Shown here: positions 27,398 to 36,165 of the stretch, in pieces
How the letters are laid out: every line of letters begins with the position of its first letter
How positions within the stretch are numbered: position 1 is the stretch's first letter
Origin: Terrimesophilobacter sp963702165
GTDB taxonomy: Bacteria > Actinomycetota > Actinomycetes > Actinomycetales > Microbacteriaceae
Direction of reading: 5' to 3'
DNA length: 64,000 nucleotides
NCBI GenBank assembly: GCA_963702165.1
Contig: OY969722.1
Coordinates: 682,001-746,000, forward strand
Notes under the pieces: model-generated
Database searches by the model: none
Seen by the model: the letters and a program-made list of their open reading frames with translations, nothing else
Told to the model about the DNA's origin: nothing
Made by a program: the position numbers and the translations under genes

Positions 27398-30378
27398 ACC
27401 CGAGATACCGCCGCACCGCACCTCCAAACTCGGACGCGATAGCAGTTCGACCGGTTGCCGAGGGAACCAATCGACGTCACCGTCGAAAGCCCGTTTCCGG
27501 CGGCGGTGGGCGCTCGAAGCGGGCGCTCAGTTGCGAGGAGCGAGCGCTGGGTAGTCGCCGCGCGAACATGCGCCTCGCGGTGAGAATCGCCGCTCGCACC
27601 AGCATTCGCTCTGTCGGACGCAGCGTGCTGATTTCGGTGATGATCGCCCTACCGGTGGCCGGGCTCACCGGCATTGCCGTCGTCTACGAGAGTTCCACCC
27701 CGACTGTGCAAGATCGCCTCACCACCGAACTTGGCGCCACCGAGGCGATGTTGCGTGCATTCAGCCCCGGTGTTCCCGTAGAACAAAGTCCAACCAACCC
27801 GAACTCGTGGAATGGGCTCGTAGGAGAGCCCGACCCTTCTTTCGACCTGGCCAGCATCTTGCCGAGAGGCACCACGGTGCTGGAGCAGCTCGAGACCACG
27901 GTTACGGCGGAAACGGCTACCGGCCTGGCATCCTTCGCTGCGATCGAGGGACCCAGCTGGCATGAGTCATTTGCAGGCAGGTTTGCCATCGCCGAAGGGC
28001 GGGCACCCCGCACCCAAGCCGAGGTCATGGTGACCGCAGCAACGCTGCCCCGACTCGGCATCGAAGTGGGCGACACAGTGCGCTTGGGGTCCGCGGATAT
28101 TCGAACCGTCACCGTAGTCGGCGTACTCGACGCGCCAATCTGGCCCGACGATGCGCAGCACTTTTTTGGCCTTCCCGGCACCTTCGATGAACAGCCGGCG
28201 GAGAGCCGCCCTTGGATAACGTCCTATTTCCTGCCCGACCTGGCGCTGGACTGGGAGGCCGTGACCGAACTGAACAAGGACGGGGTGGTCGTACTCTCAC
28301 GCGCAGTGCTGAACGACCCGCCACCGGTCGGAGCGGGCTTCCACGCCTATGACAATGGCCTGGGTGGGATGGTGGCAATTGGCGCGATCATCGCAGCATT
28401 TGCCGCGTTCGAGGTGATCCTGCTGGCCGGCGCAGCGTTCACCGTGACCGCACGGCAACAACAGCGTTCGCTCGCCACGATCAGCAGCGTTGGCGCTTCC
28501 CGCAGCGTGTTGTTTCGCATCCTCACGGCCAACGGGCTCGTGCTCGGCGGAATCGGCGGCCTGATCGGCATCGCCGTTGGCGTCGCGGCTGCAACCGTCT
28601 ACATGACGGTGACCGCGGACGGGAGCACAACTCTCTACTACGGTTTTTACGTCCCGTGGCTGTGGCTGGTTGCCATCGCAGGCTTCGCGATGCTGATCGG
28701 CTGGCTCGCTTCCCTGCTTCCCGCCAGGAACGCCTCTCGGTTCGATGTCGTTGCGGCGCTCCGGGGAGCTCGGAAACCGCCCGTACCGACAAAGCGGCGA
28801 CCAATCTTCGGCCTCGTGATGCTCCTCGGCGGGATCGCGATCGCCGGAGTCGGTGGTGTCGTGATGCCAATTCTCATGGATGCCGAACGGAGCACCCCCT
28901 ACGGGCATCCGGTCCTCTGGATACCGATAGCTATGCTCGTCGCGGGGCCGATCCTCGCTCAGCTCGGCGTCGTGCTGTGCGGCCCGCTCGTGTTGCGGGT
29001 GATCGCAAGGTTCCTGAGTCGAGCCGGCATTGGTGCCCGCCTTGCGTCCCGTGACGCCGCTCGCAACCCGAGCCGGGCGGTTCCAGCGCTTGCCTCGATC
29101 ATGACCACCGTGTTCGTCGCAGTCTTCGCCATGTGCATGGTGTCGTCCGGCCAGCAGGGCGCGATCAACAACCACCAGTATCGGCAGGCGGTCGGCCAAG
29201 TGGCTGTCCCGCTGACCTACATCGACTACGCCGACTACACCAGCCACGCTTACGAGCATCAAAACGCGATCGAAGATGCCCTGCGAAATTCACTCGAGGT
29301 GGATGAAATGCGCATCCTCGCGGGCGTCGCCGATCCACTGTACGCCCGAGGAGACGGCGGAGCGGGAACCGAAGCCCAGGCTACGGTGCCAATCGCGGTG
29401 CCCATGGTGCCAGAAGACAACCTGTGCCCGATGTTCCCGACCTCCCCGCAATACAGCGAAGCAGTGCAAAACTCGTCGTCACCCGAGTACAAGGCAGCCT
29501 CGGAAGACTGGCGCTGCACCGCCCACTTTCTCAACATGGGCTTGTCCACCGGAGTCCACCTGCTCGTGGGAGACGCGGCCGACTTGGCCCTGGTGCTTGA
29601 TCGCGCACCGAGCGCCGAAGCCCTGCGAACGTTGGCGGCTGGCGGGGCGGTATCGCTCTATCCGCACTATGTCCGAGACGGTCAATTCAGCATTGGTTGG
29701 TTCGCAAATGCGGAAAAGGCGAGCTCCTGGCAATTCGATGACAGCTTTTCGCCAGTCCGTGTCGAAACGATCCATGCTGTAGTCGATCAGCCGGAGCATC
29801 CGATCTTCTTCGGCGTGTTCGTTTCCGCGGCCACTGCCGACAAACTGGGGCTGGAATATCGAGACTCGGTTGCGTTGGCAAGGGTCGCTGAGATGCCGAG
29901 CACCTCCCAACTGGATGGCCTGAAGCAGGCGGTGGAGACCTTGCCCGAGAACAGCCACCGCCAAATCTACGCCGAACTGGAGGCAGGTCCGCCAGAATTC
30001 GCATCACCCTGGATGTGGGGACTCGTCGGCCTTGCCGGGCTGATCGCGATTGCATCCTCCGCTGTAGCGATCGGGCTGGCGCGGTTCGACGGGCGGCAGG
30101 ACGATGCCACGCTCTCGGCACTTGGCGCTCGACGTTTGGTGCGGAAGAACTTCGCCTTCTGGCAGGGAATCATCATCGCCGGGGTCGGGACAGTCCTGGG
30201 CACTTCCATGGGGCTGGTGGCGGCACTTGCGCTGGCGGCCAACCCGGAAATCCCGTTCGCCGCACCCTGGTTGCAGATATGCCTCACCGTGGTGGCCCTA
30301 CCCGTCCTCATCGCGGGAGGAAGCTGGCTTCTAGCGACCAGCGGCAAGGTCGCCGCGCGGAGGATCACCATCGCGTGA
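27394..30378 (+). CDS. FtsX-like ABC permease, large
   Basis: 994-aa permease of the FtsX/MacB superfamily with about ten membrane segments: one near residue 75–95 (VLISVMIALPVAGLTGIAVV), clusters near 330–450 and 470–550, one near 565–585 (SIMTTVFVAVFAMCMVSS), and three at the end. Two extracytoplasmic domains are about 220 and 280 residues long. The second has cysteines NLCPMFPT and DWRCTAH. The GTG overlaps the ATPase stop. This gives an Arg-rich cytoplasmic leader of about 55 residues before MRLAVRIAARTSIRS; ATG 27568 would remove it but lacks a visible ribosome site. Confidence 0.88.
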   Translation: MNPRYRRTAPPNSDAIAVRPVAEGTNRRHRRKPVSGGGGRSKRALSCEERALGSRRANMRLAVRIAARTSIRSVGRSVLISVMIALPVAGLTGIAVVYESSTPTVQDRLTTELGATEAMLRAFSPGVPVEQSPTNPNSWNGLVGEPDPSFDLASILPRGTTVLEQLETTVTAETATGLASFAAIEGPSWHESFAGRFAIAEGRAPRTQAEVMVTAATLPRLGIEVGDTVRLGSADIRTVTVVGVLDAPIWPDDAQHFFGLPGTFDEQPAESRPWITSYFLPDLALDWEAVTELNKDGVVVLSRAVLNDPPPVGAGFHAYDNGLGGMVAIGAIIAAFAAFEVILLAGAAFTVTARQQQRSLATISSVGASRSVLFRILTANGLVLGGIGGLIGIAVGVAAATVYMTVTADGSTTLYYGFYVPWLWLVAIAGFAMLIGWLASLLPARNASRFDVVAALRGARKPPVPTKRRPIFGLVMLLGGIAIAGVGGVVMPILMDAERSTPYGHPVLWIPIAMLVAGPILAQLGVVLCGPLVLRVIARFLSRAGIGARLASRDAARNPSRAVPALASIMTTVFVAVFAMCMVSSGQQGAINNHQYRQAVGQVAVPLTYIDYADYTSHAYEHQNAIEDALRNSLEVDEMRILAGVADPLYARGDGGAGTEAQATVPIAVPMVPEDNLCPMFPTSPQYSEAVQNSSSPEYKAASEDWRCTAHFLNMGLSTGVHLLVGDAADLALVLDRAPSAEALRTLAAGGAVSLYPHYVRDGQFSIGWFANAEKASSWQFDDSFSPVRVETIHAVVDQPEHPIFFGVFVSAATADKLGLEYRDSVALARVAEMPSTSQLDGLKQAVETLPENSHRQIYAELEAGPPEFASPWMWGLVGLAGLIAIASSAVAIGLARFDGRQDDATLSALGARRLVRKNFAFWQGIIIAGVGTVLGTSMGLVAALALAANPEIPFAAPWLQICLTVVALPVLIAGGSWLLATSGKVAARRITIA

Positions 30379-30781
30379 GCGCATGGTTGGATCCGAAGTC
30401 AGAAACTCCAGTTCACAAAACAAGTAACAGGCTGGGGATGCCAGCGGATAAGGGCGCTTTTGCCAAACTACCGACACCTCGCCGCCGGGCGATTCCCCGG
30501 GGTTGCGACGTTGCGAAGCAGAACGGATTGCTCACCATTCCAATCCTGGGCAATGGCGTCATCTATTTGCCCTGGATGAGCCCCCTGCGCGCATAGCCGA
30601 TGAATTCGTTGCGATTCGCTCCGGTGCCAGCCTCCGTAGACTGCCCGTCCGAGGGAGCAAAAGCGTTGACGGTTCCCCGCACCTCGGACGGGATGCTCAC
30701 ACGATGATCGGTCATACGAGCAACTGTGCCCGAGCTCAGCCACCGGAAGCGATCGAGTTTTATACAGGAGAGCTGGCCTGC
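30379..30781. other. Gene-poor gap
   Basis: I find no convincing gene here. It contains the GC-rich inverted repeat at 30644–30692 and a short palindromic patch (CCGCCGGGCGATTCCCCGGGG split as CCGCCGGGCG and ATTCCCCGGGG) near 30480. Base composition is less GC-rich than the flanking genes. Confidence 0.5.
30644..30692. repeat. 11-bp perfect inverted repeat
   Basis: CCCGTCCGAGG at 30644 pairs exactly with CCTCGGACGGG at 30682 around a 27-base loop that includes TTGACG. It could be a hairpin or a spaced operator. Nothing like it was seen elsewhere in the window. Confidence 0.55.
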
Positions 30782-30931
30782 CTACTCGTGATCAGCGCGT
30801 GGTAAACGATTCTTCGCAATGTAGACGTTGAGCGCCCGGATGGCGGTGATCGCCAACCAGAAAAGAATGACAACGGCGGCGAGAGCCACAACCAGGTAGA
30901 CCACCGAGAACACATTGAAGAGTTGAAACAT
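30782..30931 (-). CDS. Small single-pass membrane protein
   Basis: 49-aa protein consisting of one long hydrophobic helix (VVYLVVALAAVVILFWLAIT, about 10–32) and a basic tail ending AKNRLPRADHE. The pattern of a hydrophobic helix followed by AIRALNVYI looks like a real small membrane protein rather than chance. The ribosome site is weak (GGCTCGGG). Function unknown. Confidence 0.55.
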   Translation of the reverse strand: MFQLFNVFSVVYLVVALAAVVILFWLAITAIRALNVYIAKNRLPRADHE

Positions 30932-31030
30932 GGCCCGAGCCTAGTCGTCAGGGGTTTCCCGGAAGCCGCAAGCTCGTGGGACGCCCTTCGCCAGTACTCC
31001 AACTGGTGTGATCAAGCACCCGTTCCTGGT

Positions 31031-31258
31031 TCAGCCACGAGGGTGGCTGACCATTGCCTCCGAAATCGGCACGAGGGCTCCCACGGTTCCGCGATGTGCA
31101 GTGGCGATGCCGAACATGCCCTTCTTGAGTAGCACGAGGTTTAGGTTCGTGAGGATCAACTCATCCGTATATGACGATCCGAAGCCGCCACCATGCATGA
31201 CGCCCTCACCCTTGAGAATCATCACTTCATTCGGTTGCAAGTTGTATCGCGCCGCCAT
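31031..31258 (-). CDS. Short PH/GRAM-like domain protein, probably truncated
   Basis: 75-aa product beginning MAARYNLQPNEVMILKGEGV and containing YTDELILTNLNLVLLKKGMF, which resembles the start of bacterial PH-like domain proteins that are normally longer. After KKGMFG the sequence becomes unrelated (ATAHRGTVGALV) and stops. GGAGA five bases before ATG 31258 indicates an original ribosome site. Likely a 3'-truncated remnant. Confidence 0.5.
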   Translation of the reverse strand: MAARYNLQPNEVMILKGEGVMHGGGFGSSYTDELILTNLNLVLLKKGMFGIATAHRGTVGALVPISEAMVSHPRG

Positions 31259-31393
31259 GTGTTCTCCGCTTCTCTGCGTTGCCGGTCTGCCAATCCTAGG
31301 GGTGCTCAAGTCGCGAACCGCCCCTTGACGACAGCCTCGGGACGCTGGATTGTCGTACTGGCGACTGCAATCCGTCGCTTGAGGGAGGGGCAC

Positions 31394-32032
31394 GTGCGCT
31401 CGTATGTACCGTCTCCCGGCAATCCCTGGCCGCACGAGATGGTGATCACCATCGACGACGATGCTGACTCGCTCGTCGAGTTGCTCTGGATTCGCGAAGC
31501 ATGGGGACTGCGGCCTTTGGGCGATGACCTTCCGCCGCTGCTCGTTGACACACCGAACCGCCGGATAGGCGGGGACGAAGAGATTGATATCCGACGGTGG
31601 GAAGAAGCCTGGCCAGAGTTTTGGCTTGCCATCCTCCGTCATGCAGGGGGCGTGCGCGACCCCGGACTGTTCGATGCGCTTCGCGGTACGGCCAATGACT
31701 CCGCCGAACGCGCTGAGCTGATCACTCGCATCGCCGGGCCGTCATGGCGCGACTATTTTGGTGACACCGGTCTCGGCGAGGGGTACCGAATCTGGACGGC
31801 CTCCAGAGTCCAACAGCGAGCGGCCCGCAGTCCGCGGGTCCTCGAAGAACAGCCTGAGCGGAGGTCGCTGGAGCCTCTGATTGCTGCGTGGCGAATCGGT
31901 CTTACGAAGATCGTGACGATCCCGTGTCAAGGCGAGTACACAAGGACGATCGGCGGGCACACGCTGCTAGTGACGGACGCCACTCGCGACGACGTCGACA
32001 AGTTCAGCGCAGCTCTCAACCAGTTCACGTAG
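31394..32032 (+). CDS. Hypothetical cytoplasmic protein
   Basis: 212-aa soluble protein of unknown family. It begins MRSYVPSPGNPWPHEMVITI, is acidic and Trp-rich in the middle (RRWEEAWPEFWLAILRHAGG, GPSWRDYFGDTG), and ends DVDKFSAALNQFT. GTG 31394 is chosen because GGAGG lies four to five bases upstream. No signal peptide or membrane segment. No informative neighbour. Confidence 0.6.
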   Translation: MRSYVPSPGNPWPHEMVITIDDDADSLVELLWIREAWGLRPLGDDLPPLLVDTPNRRIGGDEEIDIRRWEEAWPEFWLAILRHAGGVRDPGLFDALRGTANDSAERAELITRIAGPSWRDYFGDTGLGEGYRIWTASRVQQRAARSPRVLEEQPERRSLEPLIAAWRIGLTKIVTIPCQGEYTRTIGGHTLLVTDATRDDVDKFSAALNQFT

Positions 32033-32137
32033 AAGGTCACACACATGGATGTTGCGTCTGATGTGGGTCACATGCTCCAGTCCGACAAGGCGTTTAGGTT
32101 GCGGTGAACACCAGCTGCGCTGGCAGCCGCCCCATTG

Positions 32138-32677
32138 CTACGGCGAGACGACAGCGTCGAACCATTCCTCCGCCTCTTCATGCGGTTCAAGATCGGCGCG
32201 GAGTCGTTGTTTCGCCTTGGAGAGCCTCGAGCGAGCCGTCGAAGGGTTGATGCCGAGCACTGCAGCGGCCTCATGAGAACGGAGCCCATCCCAATAGATG
32301 AGACGCACAAGCTCGGCGTCCTCCTCCGGCAACGACTCAATAGCTGCGCGAACCTCCGTTGACGCTTCGTCCTGTTCCAGTGCCGCGATATTCACACGCA
32401 TCTCATCAGCGAGACGCGCCACGGCCGCGGAGCGACGAGCAAGCGAACGTCGAGAGTTCAGCATCACGTTGCGGGCCGTCGCGAACAGCCACATGCGGGC
32501 GCGGACCGGCTCCGCGGGCATTTTCCGACGGAGCTTCCAAGCCTGCAGGAGCAACTCACCGAACGCTTCAGCTGCGTCTTCCCCGTTCAGAATGCGTCGC
32601 TGAAAGTATCGCAGCACGTTCTCGTCGTTGCTGCGAATGAGGTCTTCGAACTCTTCGTCCCGGCCGGTACGTCGCAT
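32138..32677 (-). CDS. ECF RNA polymerase sigma factor
   Basis: 179-aa sigma factor. Region 2 is DEEFEDLIRSNDENVLRYFQ and AAEAFGELLLQAWKLRR with ARMWLFATARNVMLNSRRSL. Region 4 is LPEEDAELVRLIYWDGLRSH and EAAAVLGINPSTARSRLSKA. ATG 32677 is preferred; GTG 32680 is adjacent. It lies five bases after the membrane partner gene, in the same direction, giving the partner-first order. Confidence 0.88.
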   Translation of the reverse strand: MRRTGRDEEFEDLIRSNDENVLRYFQRRILNGEDAAEAFGELLLQAWKLRRKMPAEPVRARMWLFATARNVMLNSRRSLARRSAAVARLADEMRVNIAALEQDEASTEVRAAIESLPEEDAELVRLIYWDGLRSHEAAAVLGINPSTARSRLSKAKQRLRADLEPHEEAEEWFDAVVSP

Positions 32678-32682
32678 CACCG

Positions 32683-33243
32683 TTACTCACATGCCTCGGT
32701 AACCGAGCTCAGATTGATCTCTTGATCTGGGTCCAAGTTCTCTGCCCGGTCGCCTAGGTGCGCCCACAGCATGTCGACCACGGTATCGAACACCGCCTGC
32801 TGCTTGACGTCCCCATCCGACGCCGCGTGGCTGGTTTGGGAGGAGCGAATCTTCTCCTCGGCGTCCGCGGTGTTGATGGCCTCAAGGTCGAGGCCGCTGA
32901 TGAATGCCCTTGCGTCCTGGACCAGGGCATCATCCTCCGACCGGTCTTCCCACCCGACGCGGATGCCCTGAACGCAAGCAGAGCCATCCTCGCTCTCCAC
33001 GGAGAAGACGTTATCCGCGATCCATCCCCAAGGTGTGACATCGCCGTCACCGCCGAATGCAACTGAGCCGCCGCCGACGAGCAGTGCGGACACTGCAAGG
33101 CTGCCTGTCCACAGTCTGAGCCGCCGACCGCGCCGCTTCCGCGCCTCCTTGAGGATGCGCTCACGGTGCGAGGCAAGATCGAGAGGAGCGGTCACGCGGG
33201 GTGCCGCCTGACGCAACCGAGTTCCAAGTTCGCTGTCGTTCAT
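32683..33243 (-). CDS. Membrane-anchored sigma-factor partner
   Basis: 186-aa protein with a basic cytoplasmic N-terminus (GTRLRQAAPRVTAPLDLASH, ILKEARKRRGRRLRLW), one transmembrane helix (LAVSALLVGGGSVAFGG, about 48–65), and an exported acidic domain with two cysteines (GSACVQGIRV and the C-terminal TEACE). ATG has AAGGAG seven bases upstream. Probable regulator or effector of the coupled sigma factor; family unknown. Confidence 0.68.
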   Translation of the reverse strand: MNDSELGTRLRQAAPRVTAPLDLASHRERILKEARKRRGRRLRLWTGSLAVSALLVGGGSVAFGGDGDVTPWGWIADNVFSVESEDGSACVQGIRVGWEDRSEDDALVQDARAFISGLDLEAINTADAEEKIRSSQTSHAASDGDVKQQAVFDTVVDMLWAHLGDRAENLDPDQEINLSSVTEACE

Positions 33244-33476
33244 GCCCGGGCTCCTTTATGTGGCCGATACAAAGTACATGTCCGCAGCGAGGAGAACTGT
33301 CCACGAACGGCAGAAAATCTTCAACCGCCGCGGAGCACACAGACGCCGCCACAGTTTTGGCGCTGGAAAGGCTCACATGGATCAGGCAGCTTCGATGCAA
33401 GTCGCGTGAGACGAAACGCACCCGGCAGACATACTTCAAGTGAGGGAATGGCAACGCATGCTGGGGAGGGGCGGGC

Positions 33477-34058
33477 TTGGCGGACGTCGGACTGAGGGAA
33501 TCGCGTACCGATCGTGCTCTGGCTGACGAGTTCGCAATGGGCGACGCCTCTGCTTTCACATCGATCTACTGGCGCCATGTGCGTGCCTTGCATGCGTGCG
33601 CATTTCGCATGCTCGACACTCGCGAGGATGTTGAGGAGGCGGTGCAGGATGCGTTCTCCATCGCCTGGCAGAAGCTACCCTCAGCGCACTTCGTCGGCGA
33701 GTCAGTGCTGCCCTGGCTCCTTGTCACATGCCGAAACGTGTGCCGGAACAAGCAGCGCAAGCTCGCCCGCGCTCGCAACCACGAGTCGACGACTTCGGCA
33801 GAGAACTTGCTCGAGACAGGCGTGCCAGGTCCCGGTAGCGCCGGCAACACGTCCGAGGCGATCGCGATCATCGAAGCTGCCGTTGCCGAACTGTCCCCGA
33901 TCGACCGGCAAATCTACGCGCTCTGCTTTGAGGAAGGCGTCAGTTACGCGGCCGCGGCCGGGCGGTTGGACGCTACGACCGGTTCCATCCGGAACCGACT
34001 CGCACGCATCCGGGTGCGACTTCGCGCCGAACTGGCCACTCTGGGAGGTCAACCGTGA
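33477..34058 (+). CDS. ECF RNA polymerase sigma factor
   Basis: 193-aa sigma factor. Region 2 spans FTSIYWRHVRALHACAFRML, DTREDVEEAVQDAFSIAWQK and VLPWLLVTCRNVCRNKQRKL. Region 4 is LSPIDRQIYALCFEEGVSYA with AAAGRLDATTGSIRNRLARI. TTG start with GGAGG seven bases upstream. The stop overlaps the following membrane gene by GTGA. It is transcribed divergently from the 32.1–33.2 kb sigma module. Confidence 0.88.
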   Translation: MADVGLRESRTDRALADEFAMGDASAFTSIYWRHVRALHACAFRMLDTREDVEEAVQDAFSIAWQKLPSAHFVGESVLPWLLVTCRNVCRNKQRKLARARNHESTTSAENLLETGVPGPGSAGNTSEAIAIIEAAVAELSPIDRQIYALCFEEGVSYAAAAGRLDATTGSIRNRLARIRVRLRAELATLGGQP

Positions 34059-34562
34059 ACAGCTACCGCATGCCCACTGACGAGGAACTCCACGAGCTGC
34101 ACGCGAGGATCATGGATGCCGCGCCCCGAGCTGCCGCTAGAGCGCACACGGCGTCATCGCTTGGCGCTCGGCGGCGCCGTCGTGCTTTCCGCTGCGGCGA
34201 TTACGGCGGGAGCTATCGCCATCGATCGAGCACCGCAGGGCATCATCAACAACAGCGTGGAGTGTTACCTCGACGCCGATCTCGGGGCACGCCACTACGG
34301 CAGCCTGTACCTAGGTGACGTCGAAGCCACCGTACCGAACCGGATTGAGGAGAGAATCGCAATCGCGCTCGAGTCCTGCGCGGCCGGATGGCGCGCGGGC
34401 GCCAACGACGAGTACCTGACCAGCGATTCGCCGTGGCCGCCCTCGCAGGTGCCGCCCATGGTCATCTGTCAACTTCAGGACGGCCGACTGGCGGCGTTCC
34501 CGACGCACGACCGCCAGCAGGACGTGTGCAGCCGCCTAGGGCTGGCCATGCCGAGCGAGTGA
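34055..34562 (+). CDS. Membrane-anchored sigma-factor partner, possible frameshift
   Basis: Coupled by GTGA to the sigma gene. The first frame reads NSYRMPTDEELHELHARIMD, typical of the cytoplasmic start of these partners. Near 34116 the frame moves to one encoding PRPELPLERTRRHRLALGGA, a transmembrane helix (ALGGAVVLSAAAITAGAIAI) and an exported domain with cysteines (VECYLDADLG, ALESCAAGW, MVICQLQDG). An internal ATG at 34116, eight bases after GAGG, could start the second frame on its own (148 aa). Either a frameshift or two overlapping starts. Confidence 0.6.
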
Positions 34563-34748
34563 GTTGTCCGGCGGGTTTGCCAGGGAAAGGGATGGCTGAG
34601 GGCCTTCGCTCGAGCCGGTGGCAGACGTTGGATTCCTGGATTGCGAACGTAGACGGATGATCCGGCCCATGGCTGAAATCGTGGTCAAGACATTCTGCTG
34701 CGCCGCGCATATCTGTCCAACCGTTCGCAGGGACAGTAGGGTGAGCGG

Positions 34749-35432
34749 ATGTCAGCACTTTCCACGCGTCGAAAGTCTGCCTCGACGGCAAAGCGGGAGC
34801 GCCGCACGTTGGATCGCGCTGCCCTGCTTCTGGCCACGTCTTGTGCCGGGCTCCTGCTGCTGACCGCCTGCACCTTTCACGACACGTCGACACCTCCGAC
34901 GTCGCCCGCTGAAACACCGCCGTTTGACCAACCGGTCAACGCGATGGACCTGGCCGCGGACCTTGCATGGGAAAAGGTCTTGGCCCGCTTCCCTGACGCA
35001 ACTCGACCGGATGCCAATTACATCCGCACACCTGACCAGGACGCGTACATGGCGACCATCGTCGACTGCTTGTCGGACGAGGGTGTCGAGGCAACCCTCG
35101 CCCTGAACGGCGGTGGCTATGAGTTCGTTGATGAGTACACCGAGCAGGTGGCTGTCGCCGAGTACATCTGCAATGTGATGTACCCGGCCGACCCATCGTG
35201 GTACCCGATCGCAACCAAAGATCAGATCGGGCAGATATACGACTACTTCGTGACCGAGCTCACCCCATGCCTAGAGCGGGAGGGGCACGCGATCGACGCG
35301 CCACCGAGCCGACAATTTTTCGTCGACAACTGGCCCCATGCCGGATGGAACCCCTACTTCAGCGTTGACACTTCGGATCCAGCACGGACGACCATCCTCG
35401 AAGAGAAGTGCCCTCCGGTTTGGCCAGGGTAG
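34749..35432 (+). CDS. Lipoprotein of a Cys-patterned paralogous family
   Basis: 227-aa lipoprotein. A long N-terminus and signal (ALLLATSCAGLLLLTAC) end in a lipobox Cys near 41. The mature domain has VDCLSDEGVEATLALNGGGY, YICNVMYPADPSWYPIATKD, QIYDYFVTELTPCLEREGHA, then SRQFF and a final Cys (LEEKCPP). The same spacing (C…GF/V, C…YP.D, Y.YF…L.PCLE..G) occurs at 54.1, 58.9 and 63.0 kb. Function unknown. It lies upstream of an ABC exporter module (36.2–39.8 kb). Confidence 0.75.
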   Translation: MSALSTRRKSASTAKRERRTLDRAALLLATSCAGLLLLTACTFHDTSTPPTSPAETPPFDQPVNAMDLAADLAWEKVLARFPDATRPDANYIRTPDQDAYMATIVDCLSDEGVEATLALNGGGYEFVDEYTEQVAVAEYICNVMYPADPSWYPIATKDQIGQIYDYFVTELTPCLEREGHAIDAPPSRQFFVDNWPHAGWNPYFSVDTSDPARTTILEEKCPPVWPG

Positions 35433-35446
35433 AGCCCGGCGGCGCA

Positions 35447-35936
35447 TGAGGCGGAGTCGCGCAGTGGCGGAAATGTCGCTTGTCGCAGTGCTGCTGGTCT
35501 CCTGCACCGCCATCGGGGAAGCGCCAACTCTGGCCACGGAATCCCCGGTGGCGGCCGTCCAGGCGACCGCCCAGCCGACCGCCAAGCCGCAGCGCATTCC
35601 CCCAGGGTATGGTCGCGTCGGGCACATTTCACTCGACTGATGGGTCCACGACGGGCGCCGTCGACGTGGTCGTGAACCGACACCTTGCCGCACTCGGGCT
35701 CCGCGACCTCGTGTCGACCCATGAACGGCTCGGCGTGCACGCACCGCTTGTCGACCCGGAGGCGGACCCCTGCATGGACGGCCACGCGTTTTGGTTCAGC
35801 GACCTTATTGACGGCACCCCGTACCGACCCGGTGACCATGCCGTTGTCATTGGGTCGCGGGGTCCCGACATTAATCAGCGAGATCGCCCTGACGACATTC
35901 ACGCAAGCGATGGCAGCAGCCACCGCATCCACCTAG
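35447..35936 (+). pseudogene. Lipoprotein with two frame changes
   Basis: A lipoprotein signal (EMSLVAVLLVSC) and Pro/Thr linker (TATQ-type, QATAQPTAKPQRIPPGYG) start at ATG 35447. The coding potential then moves to a second frame (VASGTFHSTDGSTTGAVDVV, STHERLGVHAPLVDPEADPC) and near 35860 to a third (GVPTLISEIALTTFTQAMAA) ending at 35936. The combined product would be about 163 aa, resembling secreted DM13-like proteins only weakly. Decay or errors. Confidence 0.45.
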
Positions 35937-35937
35937 G

Positions 35938-36014
35938 CATCGGAGTGAAGAGCGCCACAACGACATACGTCCGCTTGCTCATCTGTTCAATCGTTCTATG
36001 CATTGGGTGAGGAT
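35938..36014 (-). pseudogene. 5' remnant of a 2'-5' RNA ligase-like gene with its leader
   Basis: Minus-strand ATG 35982 starts MSKRTYVVVALFTPM, the same N-terminus as the remnant at 41.6–41.8 kb (MTKRTYVVVALFTPM). The upstream bases TCAATCGTTCTATGCATTGG also match. Only about 15 codons remain. Confidence 0.55.
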
Positions 36015-36165
36015 GTCGCGGAATTGGCACCCTGCGATTCATGCCTTGCTGCTCGATGCCCGTGGAGCGACTCGGTCCGCGAGGCTATGCCGGCGTAACG
36101 CCGGGTGAAAATCTCTCATCCGCGTTCGCTTCCCCGCTAGGGTGAGTAAACCCCGAGGAGGCCGA

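Noticed and set aside
30468..30743. 91-codon minus-strand frame in the gap after the permease
   Set aside because: His/Arg/Ser/Cys-rich, no ribosome site, no domain features, and it spans the inverted repeat.
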